DNA of 64,000 nucleotides. Source: Agrostemma githago (lineage: Eukaryota > Streptophyta > Magnoliopsida > Caryophyllales > Caryophyllaceae). The notes under the pieces are model-generated. The model ran no database searches. It saw only the letters and a list, made by a program, of their open reading frames with translations, and was not told the origin of the DNA. The DNA is taken from positions 8,050,429 to 8,114,428 of the forward strand of contig OY288247.1 of assembly GCA_958450325.1 (NCBI GenBank), written 5' to 3'. A program made the position numbers and the translations under genes. Positions 55,173-64,000 of the stretch are shown piece after piece (position 1 is the stretch's first letter; every line of letters starts with the position of its first letter).

Positions 55173-57783
55173 TTAGACATAATATTTCTTTAAGGTGTCT
55201 GCGTTCCAGTGGGCGACCAACTCCAGGCCTTCAAGATTAGCAATTATGTAGGTGCCTGGCCCCATAATCCGGGTTACCTCGTATGGGCCTTCCCAGTTGG
55301 CGCTCAGTTTTCCATGCTCTCTTGACCTTCCTATAGCCTGTGTTTTTCTCAAAACCAGATCCCCCACTTGGAAACATCTTTCGTTCACTTTTTTGTAGTA
55401 CGCCTTCCTTATCCACTGTTGGTAGGCGGCTATGTTAATGCTGGCATCCTGCATGACTTCGCTGACTAGGTCTAAAGTTTCGACCATTGCTGCCTCATTA
55501 TCAGCCCTGTCATACTGCTGGGATCGCAGGGTGGGTATCCGCACTTCGATGGGCAGCAGGGCCTCCGCCCCGTAGACCATGCCAAAAGGGGTTTGACCCG
55601 TTGATTCTTTCCAGGTGGTCCTGATTGACCATATTATGCTTGGTAGCTCATCTGCCCACCTGCCCTTGAGGTTATCCACCATCTTTTTTAGCCCATTCAG
55701 GATTTGCTTGTTGGCAGCCTCAGCCTGCTCGTTATTTTGTGGATGGCAGACGGCATAGTAGGCGACTGTTATACCATGACCTTCCAGCCAAACTCTTAAG
55801 GGGTCGTTGTCAAATTGCCTCCCATGGTCAAATACCAGCATTTTTGGCAAGCCAAATTTGGCTATGATATTCCTCCAGATCACTTTCCTGACTGCAGGTT
55901 CAGTAATGTTTGGGACTGCTTCGGCTTCGCTCCATTTTGTAAAGTAGTCAATCCCCACTATTAAAAACTTCCGGCCACCCATAGCTGCAGTGAAGGGGCC
56001 CAATATGTCCATCCCCCACTGAGCGAAAGGAATAGGAGATAAGATTGGCCTGAGCTCCTGGGCTGGAGCGTGAATTGAAGGGGCAAATAACTGACACTTC
56101 CTGCACCTTCGGGTTAAGTCTCTTGCATCAGCTAGCAGGGTTGGCCAATAGTAGCCTGCCCTTAGGGCCTTGTGGGCTAGTGACCTTCCTCCTATATGGT
56201 GGCCGCAGATTCTTGAGTGGATATCGTCTAGAACCTCTGCAGCCTGTGTTGCCCCCAAGCATCTAAGTAATGGTGAGGAAAATGACTTCTTGTACAGCTC
56301 TTCATTGACCAATATGAACCATGCAGCCTTTGCCGGCATTTTTCTTCTTTGAGCAGGGTCAGACGGAAGAATTTTGTGCTTCTTGAATTGGATGATTGGA
56401 GTCATCCAATCTTCTGGCCCTGCTTCCTCAATAACACTGACCGGCTGGAAAGGGATATTAGATTTTTCCTGGATTACGTCCACCCAGACCGACCTTCTTA
56501 TGTCTTGCAGGCTAGAGCTAGCCAGTTTTGACAGGGCATCCGCCCGGTTGTTCTAGGATCGGGGGATCTGTCTGACTTCATAGGATTTTAAGCCTGATAG
56601 TTCCTGCTTCACCTTCTCCAGATATGCAGCCATGGCCTGATCCCTAGCCTCGTACTCTCCGTTAATCTGGTTAGCGATGAGCTGGGAGTCTGTTGCTAAG
56701 ATAATTCGCTCTGCTTCTGCGGCCCTAGCCAGATTAACGCCTGCAAGGACGTCCTCGTATTCAGCCTCGTTATTTGATGCAGGGAAGGTGAACCTGAGCG
56801 CATGCTCGAAGTCCACTCCTTCCGGGCTGGTCAGCACAATCCCCGCCCCTGCACCGTTGGCTGTAGATGACCCATCTGTGTACACCACCCATTCTCCGGC
56901 AGGCGGATCATCCTCTTCTGAGTGGGAACATTCAGCCAGGAAGTCTGCCAAGGCATGTGCCTTGATGGCGGTCCTGGACTGGTATGATATTCCCAACCCA
57001 CTCAGCTCTATGGCCCGTTTCAACAATCTCCCAGATTTTTCAAACTTTTAGAACACTTTTTCAAGGGGTTGGTCGGTTAGCACCACGACAAGGTGGGCAT
57101 CAAAGTAGGGTCTGAGCTTTCTGGCTGCAATGACGACCGCGTAGGCTGCTTTCTCGACCAAGGGGTAATTTCTCTCTGCTGCCCCCAGGGCATGACTCAC
57201 GAAATAAATGGGCTGCTGGGAGCCTGCTTCTTTTCTTAGGATCACCGCACTTACCGTTGAATTTGTTACGGCGATGTAGAGGAAGAGCTTCTCCCCTGCC
57301 ACTGGCCTTGCCAGGGTGGGCAGCTTTTTCAAGTGATTTTTTCAGCTGCTCAAAAGCCTCTTTTTGTTCGTTTTCCCACTTAAATTGCTTGTTACCTTTC
57401 AACACTTTGAAGAAGGGTGTTGACTTGTCGGCTGACCTGGCAATGAATCGTGCCAGGGCAGCCATTCTGCCAGTCAGGCGCTGGATATCTCTTATTGTCC
57501 TTGGCTCAGGGAGGTCCAGGACGGCTTGGACTTTCTCAGGGTTGGCGTCAATTCCTCTGGCGCTGACCAGGAAGCCTACAAATTTTCCAGAGCGGACCCC
57601 GAAGGTACATTTCTTTGGGTTAAGCTTCATCTGATATGTGCGTAGGGAGGAGAAGGTCTCCTGCAGATCTTTCAGGTGCCCTGCATCCCTCTTACTTTTC
57701 ACGATTGCGTCATCCACATAAGCCTCCAGGTTCCTACCCTTCTGATCTTCGAAAACTTTGTCAACTAGCCGTTGGTAGGTGGC
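55173..57783 (-). pseudogene. Pol remnant: RT, RNase H and integrase
   Basis: Read right to left. RT is present from ATYQRLVDKVF (cut at 57783 by the insertion) through YVDD to an AAHPGK frameshift near 57335. RNase H (DGSSTANGAG, with E in NNEAEY and D in ATDSQL) follows with a TAA at 57048-57050 and a TAG at 56553-56555, both in the same frame as its neighbours. Integrase (55173-56483) has an HHCC zinc domain, then the catalytic triad: MDILGP, FDHGRQF and the Glu in NNEQAEA. The integrase ORF is intact for 436 residues. Two stops, one frameshift and the nested insertion make pol inactive. Confidence 0.88.
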
Positions 57784-59019
57784 TGGTGAGCCTAGGTCGT
57801 ATGCTCCCAAAGATAAATAATTAAGTCCTATTACCTTTAACAATATAGTAGAGGTAAGTCGGGTGTCGAATCCACAGGGAAGACGGTGTAAATTAATGTG
57901 TGGATAAAATAAATAAAAGTAACAAGAATAATGGGGGTTTTGTGATTGAATTGTCTAATAACTAAAATAAGGAAAGTAAAATAACTAATAATGAGAATTC
58001 AGATAATTAAGAGACTCGACTCAAAGAAAATCCACTAACTAGTTAAACGATTGATCATCGACTACTAACCTTTATTTAATCCTTGAGTATTCTATTGTGA
58101 AACTGAAAGTTCCAATTGTTCTGTAGATAATATTACTTAGGTCGAAACGCGATACTAAGCAACCTATTTATTGAACAACCTAATCCACGCGTCTAGATTT
58201 AATTCAATAACAGCATGAACGATAAGAACAATTCAATAGAAATAACGACCTTTAACACACGCGGTTATTGGTTCGAATTATATGTTTATTCCTCCTTTTA
58301 CCCAATTACGATGAAACGCATACAAATAATTAGGTCTAAAGGTTGCAACTTTATCAAGTGAATTGAACAATTACGGATTCAAACACAAAGAATTGCAATA
58401 GATTGAAGATTGAAATAATCAATTGGCCAAAAAGATTAAACAAACAACAATCATAAAATTAGCACGAAGAATAAACAATACTCAAGTAATTAAATCAAGA
58501 TTAAGAAAAGTCTCACAATCAATTAACTAGTAGCTTCAATTCCTTGATCCGAGAAGAAAGATTAGTTACACATGAAAATTAGGGTTCTTCTCTTTTTCTT
58601 ATTGATGAACGTAACAATGAGTTAGTATCATAAAAAAAATAAAAACTAAACTAATAGTCTTAATCCAATAATATGTAGTCTAATAATGAAAATAGGAAAG
58701 TCCAATAATTTCCTAACTCTAATAATAATATTATAATAAATAATAATTAAGCTGACACGGACTCAAAGCAGTTCCGTCTTCAATCCCCGAGCTGCGCTTT
58801 GATTTTTCACTCGGTTTAGTTGGGCTTGTTCTTCACACTCTCCGTCTCGAGCCCAAATCACACATAGAGGAATTAGAGCTCTAAAAACCGTCTTTTCTTC
58901 AATAAAGCACAATTTCTTGGATAAAACCAATTAGACGATTTCCACTCTAAATCCACACCTTTCATCATCGAATCTAGCATAATTCTCTGTCATAAACACA
59001 TACAAAACATGCTAGATCA
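57784..59019 (-). repeat. 3' LTR of the Athila-like element
   Basis: The LTR starts TGGTGAGCC and ends CTAGATCA on the plus strand (TG...CA), with length 1236 bp. The right end is fixed by the adjacent polypurine tract. The first 28 bp after TGGT match 63973-64000. Confidence 0.8.
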
Positions 59020-59034
59020 ACTTCCCCACACTTA
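59020..59034 (-). other. Polypurine tract
   Basis: On the minus strand this reads TAAGTGTGGGGAAGT directly before the 3' LTR, a typical Athila/Tat tract. A related GTGTGGGGAGG sequence recurs near 59865. Confidence 0.7.
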
Positions 59035-61338
59035 GACCTTTGCTCGTCCCGAGCAAAACTCGGAAACATCAACAATAAAACACCCACGGTCTTACAAAAG
59101 AAACACGGGAAGCTCGACATCACACAAAATTCATCCCTTCAACCACCCTCCTTATATCATCCTCAAAATTTAAGCACAAGGTCACAATAACATGAAAATT
59201 CTCTACAACAACCAAAGATTGTGACCACAAAACAACACCAAAAATCATCGGAAAATAACACTACGCCCCTTATTTCTTCTAGTCCTAAATATGATCACAT
59301 GTGCTACAAAATATCACCTATGGTAAATGATGTATACCACTATTCTCCACAACCCACACATGTAATCGACCTAAACACCTCTAAGACCTTAATACAAAAC
59401 AAAACAACCCTCCAATCGCATAATATTTAGTGCTACGACTACACCGCACCGCGATTCTTCTCACCTTAACCAACTATCCTACCCGACTGACCTTCTATTT
59501 CACCCTTCTTATGACACCACACCAAGAATGGAGAAAGTATTGTGAATTTTTTCCTAAATCCCTCATTTTGCCTAGAGTGTCCGCCCTTGCGGATTTTCAC
59601 TCTAGCTTTCATTTTTTTTCACTCACACTACTCTCGTGGCACGCAACTCAATTTTTCTTTTTACCCGGAGCGCCCTTTTGGGTTTTCATTCTGTCCTCGG
59701 CCACTTTTCCCATTCTTGCCTAGGCGCCCTTTCCGGGTTTTCACCCAGCCGGGTTTATTTATTTCTTTTTGTTTTTTCAATTTTTTTTTTTTAATGAAGT
59801 AACGAAAACAAAGCATATCACACTAAGTACCAAACTATTACAAATCGGACCGATTTGCCTCCCCACACTTGAATGAAACATTGTCCTCAATGTTACAAAG
59901 GACACAAAAATAGAAGGAGAAGAAGCAACCTCGCACCACATATTCCCCCACACCTGATTGTCTCACCACAAATGTGGTTGGAATAACACGAAGGACAACA
60001 AGGGTGAGACAAGCCAAAAATAGTGATTGATGAACAAATGAAACCCGAAAACTCACATAGTCAACCCATCGAACAACTTACTACGTGCACTAGGGAAAAC
60101 ACATCTTCAACTAAATCCAGAACACTGCTCCACCTCCAACAGCACAAGTAAATGACAAAACGCCAATCCAAACATTTCATTGATCCCAACATCGATTTTT
60201 CAGGATACCAAATGCTTCAGGCTCAACCAACTTAGACAAAATAAAGCACACAAATGCCCAAACTGCAACAAATTCAACTTAAACCAGGACCAGAACCGAT
60301 GCCACTTGATAAGACTGGAACCACAGCTGACACTTTATGTGATAAGACTCAACAAATTGAGAACATAAGGAGAATTACAGCCCAAAACGAGCAGCACCCT
60401 TGGTCGATTTTTAAACATACCAATATCCCTTATGTCGCCTTGCTATTCGACCAGAAACTGTAATATATGGCGGACCCAGTTGCTGAATCAGTCGAGAGTG
60501 AGCGATAACTAGCAGTCGTACTTTCAGTTCTGCAATTGGACCGTCAAAATCCTCGATTTGTGCGTCAAAACCCTAGGTTCCGACTTCAGTGAAGAACATG
60601 TGTGATAAGACCAGCAAAACGAATTGGAGTTGGAAGATGGGGATTGAATAAAGATGGTGATGAATTTTGATTTGGGGTATTTGGGATTTTTTTTCGAAGA
60701 TGGAAGTGGGGATTTTCTAGAGGGAAAAGGAAAGGTAGAAAAAAAAATTGGAGTGAAGGATTGATTGAGGTTGTGATGTAAAGAATCTAAAGATTGAAGA
60801 TGGTGAATTGAATTAGGGGTGAAAGAAGATGGAGGAAGGGGTCTGTACGTTTGATTTTTTTTGAGTTTTTTTTTTTTAATTCAGTCTTGAACTGAGCTAA
60901 GGTCGAGGGGTGGTCGTGGGATGGTCATGGGGTGGTCGTGGGGTACATTCTGGTCAGCTATTTTGCTCTTTTCCACGACCTCATTTCAAGTACCCCTCGA
61001 GTCCTCCTCGAGTGTAGCTATTTTCAACACTTGTATTTTTTTTCACACTTTTTTTTTCATAAAACTACCTCACCCCTCTCTCGCTTGCTCACTAGTCACT
61101 CTTTTTTTTCCTCTCATCCCTCTTATTCCGAATGAGACGGTGACATCAATCCGACCTGAAAATAGCTAAAGTTAGATAACTAAAAAAAAGTTAAAATCAC
61201 ATACAAACTAAAGAAAAATATAGAAAAAAACTAAAATAAATAAATAAATAAACACTCGGGTTGCCTCCCGGAAGCGCTCTTGTTTTACGTCGTTGGCTCG
61301 ACATGTTGCACGGTAGCTCACTAAATCACCGACTTGAT
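59035..61338. other. Non-coding interior of the Athila-like element
   Basis: No RT, RNase H or integrase motif is found on either strand in about 2.3 kb. It holds a GGTGGTCGTGG-type short repeat (60901-60945), AT-rich runs and a GGGTTGCCTCCCGG sequence near 61259, a motif common in the 3' non-coding part of Athila-type elements. Small open frames here look spurious. Confidence 0.6.
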
Positions 61339-62817
61339 CTAGAGTTTCATCTTACGAACAAAAGGCAACCCAATATCACGATGATAGACGCGAAATACTG
61401 GAGGGTCATCATCTTTCCCCGTCTTCTTCTTAATCCACCCGTCGTACCAAGCTTTGGTCGCACCTCGATGGATTCTCGCATCCTTACAGCTAGCCCATAA
61501 AATTTTACACTTCGGGGGTGCAGGAGTGAGATCCTGCAATTCACAAATACTGCTCGGAACCGGTGATTCCCGACTTCTCCTCGAATGAGGGTTAGTAGAA
61601 ATAACACATAGAGAATGGACATCAATATTAGTCGAATTAGGTGGACTAATTTCAAATTTAACCACCCTCCCATTAAATTCCATGGTCAAAGAACCGTTAG
61701 GAACATCAATCCGGGTTCCTGCGGTCTTCAAGAAAGGTCGACCCAATAAAATTGGGATAGCATCGGCATCATGTGCCATATCTAAAACATAAAAATCAGC
61801 CGGAAAGACTAATTTATCGACCTTGACCATCACATTCTCTACGACCACTCTAGGTACAACACTCGACCGATTAGCAAGTTGAACAACCACTTTTGTACTC
61901 TTTAGAGGACCAAGTGCTAACGACTTATAAACTTGGAATGGGAGGACATTTATCGACGCCCCTAAATCTAACATGGCTCTTTTGAACCGCATATGACCTA
62001 TAGTGCAAGGTATGGTGAACATACCCGGATCACTACACTTGGGAGGGGTCTTAGTCCTAAACAAAGCCGACACAAATTCACTAGCTTGACCCTTAGACTT
62101 TTTCACATTACGTTCCTTTTGATTCCTCTTGATTGTACAAATTTCTTTTAAGAACTTCGCATATCTAGGAATGTTTTTAAGTAAGTCAAGTAAAGGAATA
62201 TTTACCTCGCATCTACGAAAGGTTTCGTAAATATCGGTGTCATTCTCCTTCTTTCTAGTGTCTTTCAAGGCCTCAGGAAATGGTGGGAGTGGCTCATAAG
62301 TCGGAAAAATCGGAGTCACCTCCTTTGACTTGGAAGCAATTTCACTTCCCTCTTCATTAGGGAGCTTCCCCTTATCGATCACAAGCTCCTCCTCTTCACG
62401 GATAATCACCGTCTTAGGTTTGGTTTTAGGCTTTTCAACCTCAACCAATTGCCTACCATTCCGCAAGGAAACCGCGCTCACATTATGCTTCGGAGTTTCT
62501 ACCGCTTGAGAAGGTAAACCACCCGACTGTTTAGCTTCCAAACGATTGACCGCGGTAGCTAGTTGACTCATTTGATTCTCAAGATTTTTAAAATTCTGCT
62601 TATTCTCTGCTCGATCTTGAGTAACACTAACGGTGAGAGCCAGAATCATATCCTCCGTAGACATCGATGAGCTCGATGATTCTTGTGGAATAGCTTGTTG
62701 CGGCACTTGTGGAGTGAATTGTTGTCCTTGTGATCGAGGGATGAATTGACCTCTAGGAGGGCCAACTTGGTGAGATTGCCCCTTCCAAACGGAGTTGTAA
62801 GTATTAGAGTACGGATC
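61339..62817 (-). pseudogene. Protease part of Gag-protease
   Basis: The frame is continuous with the upstream Gag frame but separated from it by a TAA at 62818-62820. It contains a linker with LLDLLKNIPRYAKFLKE, a block conserved in Athila-type proteins. The retropepsin follows with MLDLGASINVLP (active-site DLG, a form common in Athila proteases) and ILLGRPFLKTAG. It ends at a TAG at 61339. No RT follows. The polyprotein would normally be read with Gag. Confidence 0.75.
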
Positions 62818-63870
62818 TTACTTTCTATTGTTGGATTGATTTTCCCAAATCCCATTCACCATCTCCGAATCATGCTCTTGGATTTGGGGACAAAGATCGC
62901 TCGGGTGACCTGAAATAGAGCAAATACCACAAACAATGAGTGATTGTTTACCTACCATCATAGCATGCACCATCGAGGTTAAACTATCAACTTTTTTCTC
63001 CAAGCTCGTATTTGAACTCAATGAGTTCACACCACGGCGTCCATCTTTTCTAGCAAAATCCCTAGAACTCTCAGCTAGCTCTATGATAATATTCCAAGCA
63101 TCTGTGGGATTCTTATTTACTATGCCTCCACCGCTAGCAGAATGAACCATACGACCATCCTCCGGGGTAAGTCCACCACAAAAGTATAGGATGAGATCTT
63201 GGTCGGAATACCCACGATAAGGACAACCGGCACATAGTTGCTTGAAGCGTTCAAGGAACTCGTACATAGTCTCTCCCGTATGTTTCTCCACATTACTAAT
63301 GGCTTTCTTCAAGTGTGCGGAACGGGATGGTGGGAAGTACTTCTCCAAGAATGCCTTCTTCATATCCACCCAAGTTGTGACACTGTTAGGTGGTAAATAA
63401 TACAACCAATCTCTTGCATTCCCCTTCAATGAAAAGGGAAAAGCTCGTAGCTGCAGTTGTTCATCAGTCACACCGGCCGGCTTCATACTAGAACATACAA
63501 TATGGAAATCCGAAAGATGTTTATTCGGATCTTCGATGCTCGTTCCATTGAAAGTGGGTAGATGATGGATCAGACCCGATTTCAATTCAAAAGTTGCTCC
63601 CTCGGCTAGAGCTGGAAAAGTAATGCATAACGGTTGAACCGTAAGATCGGGAGCTGTGAGCTCCTTCAGAGTACGTGTTTCTCTCGCCATAATTACTTCG
63701 TCCTCAGATTCGGGTACAGACTCCGGTATAGAATCTTGATCGCTTTTGGGCTCGGGTTGATCAAAGATGATCAATTCACTATTATCACCCCGTCTCCACC
63801 TGAAAATTGAACGTTCGATCTCTGAGTCGAAAGGCTCGAGTGGATTGTTAGTGGAACGAGTATTATGCAT
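62818..63870 (-). CDS. Athila-like Gag, 350 residues, ends in a premature TAA
   Basis: The ATG at 63870 is the first in frame. The retrotransposon Gag domain runs from about residue 100 to 260 (LRAFPFSLKGNARDWLYYLP, then EKYFPPSR). A CX2CX4HX4C zinc knuckle (CGICSISGHPSDLC) lies near residue 315-328. It forms the particle and packages the RNA. It stops at TAA 62818-62820, immediately followed by open frame in the same phase (Asp-Pro-Tyr). The stop looks like a point change in a Gag-protease polyprotein, or a readthrough site. Confidence 0.8.
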   Translation of the reverse strand: MHNTRSTNNPLEPFDSEIERSIFRWRRGDNSELIIFDQPEPKSDQDSIPESVPESEDEVIMARETRTLKELTAPDLTVQPLCITFPALAEGATFELKSGLIHHLPTFNGTSIEDPNKHLSDFHIVCSSMKPAGVTDEQLQLRAFPFSLKGNARDWLYYLPPNSVTTWVDMKKAFLEKYFPPSRSAHLKKAISNVEKHTGETMYEFLERFKQLCAGCPYRGYSDQDLILYFCGGLTPEDGRMVHSASGGGIVNKNPTDAWNIIIELAESSRDFARKDGRRGVNSLSSNTSLEKKVDSLTSMVHAMMVGKQSLIVCGICSISGHPSDLCPQIQEHDSEMVNGIWENQSNNRK

Positions 63871-63945
63871 ATACTAGCATAGCTAAAAAAATAAAAATAA
63901 ATAAAAAATCTACACTAAACAAGACACAAAAATTAACTATTGCCT

Positions 63946-63963
63946 TCCCCGGCAACGGCGCCA
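63946..63963 (-). other. Primer binding site (PBS)
   Basis: The minus strand reads TGGCGCCGTTGCCGGGGA, the usual Athila/Tat primer site (tRNA-Asp type), a few bases inside the LTR. Confidence 0.9.
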
Positions 63964-63968
63964 AAATT

Positions 63969-64000
63969 TGGTCAGCCTAGGTCGTATGCTCCCAAAGATA
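63969..64000 (-). repeat. 5' LTR of the Athila-like element, cut by window edge
   Basis: The first 32 bp (TGGTCAGCCTAGG onward) match the start of the left LTR at 57784, with C for G at position 5. Confidence 0.85.

Larger units (their letters stand above)
49714..57783 (-). mobile_element. Second Tat/Retand-like Ty3/gypsy element, 3' part
   Basis: The left LTR (49714-50376) is the 3' LTR. Pol lies on the minus strand (integrase, RNase H, RT). Between LTR and pol is a 4.7-kb region with plus-strand ORFs and a 136-bp tandem array. At 57784 the RT is interrupted by an Athila-like insertion, so the gag, protease and 5' LTR would lie past the right window edge. Antisense ORFs and an amplified tandem repeat between pol and the 3' LTR are known from the Tat group, including Retand. 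The family is that of the element at 1-4571. Confidence 0.88.
57784..64000 (-). mobile_element. Athila-like Ty3/gypsy element nested in RT, without RT/integrase
   Basis: The left LTR is 57784-59019 and a right LTR copy starts at 63969 and is cut by the window edge. Both begin TGGT(C/G)AGCCTAGGTCG. The five bases before the left LTR are GTGGC. Primer site and polypurine tract are present. Inside are only Gag and protease (61339-63870), then 2.3 kb without coding signal, so this copy could not replicate alone. The insertion point lies in the ATYQRL codons of the host RT. Only the right end is missing from the window. Confidence 0.85.

Noticed and set aside
59838..61169. Small frames inside the Athila-like interior
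   Set aside because: Short, AT-rich or compositionally odd, without RT, RNase H or integrase motifs.

Overview
This is plant nuclear DNA, almost certainly from a eudicot. It has spliced genes with GT-AG introns, a DYW-type PPR gene and a plant-type tRNA-Ile(AAU) gene, packed among LTR retrotransposons, a LINE and MITEs. The Tat/Retand-type Ty3/gypsy elements with an internal tandem array and antisense ORFs would fit Caryophyllales, where such elements were first described, but the taxon is a weak inference.

Layout. (1) 1-4571: the 5' part of a minus-strand Tat-type Ty3/gypsy element (LTR, PBS, Gag, protease, broken RT) cut by the left window edge. (2) 4572-7743: AT-rich spacer with a Stowaway-like MITE, a 33-bp tandem repeat, a mutated tRNA-Ile gene and a broken C2-domain-like gene. 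(3) 7744-16529: a Ty1/copia element with matching LTRs and an AATAG target duplication. Two solo LTRs of other families have split it: 9789-11503 inside integrase and 12888-15302 inside RT. Each has its own exact 5-bp duplication and each carries clusters of short perfect palindromes. (4) 16530-40055: a gene island. It holds a STK16-like kinase (six exons, +), an intronless DYW PPR gene (+), a small four-exon gene for a 111-residue protein (+), an IND1/NUBPL-type Fe-S scaffold ATPase gene (eight exons, -) and a 2-oxoglutarate dioxygenase gene (-) broken by an 80-bp tandem duplication. (5) 40056-46600: decayed sequence. It includes an LTR fragment with the same palindrome family, a CYP94-like P450 pseudogene, a second partial copy of the IND1 3' end split by an organelle-like insertion plus a MITE, and a Mutator-type MITE. 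(6) 46600-49700: a 5'-truncated LINE. (7) 49714-64000: a second Tat-type element, minus strand for pol, with a plus-strand (antisense) gene module at its 3' side. Its RT is interrupted at 57784 by an Athila-like element that has gag and protease but no RT or integrase in the window.

The intact host genes look like ordinary housekeeping functions: a protein kinase, an organellar RNA editing/processing factor and mitochondrial complex I Fe-S assembly. Nothing suggests that they form one pathway. The most unusual material is in the mobile DNA: palindrome arrays inside two unrelated LTR families, the antisense gene module with its own TATA boxes and an intron-like gap, and the nesting order that the target-site duplications reveal. 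All calls come from reading the sequence; no alignment or database search was run.
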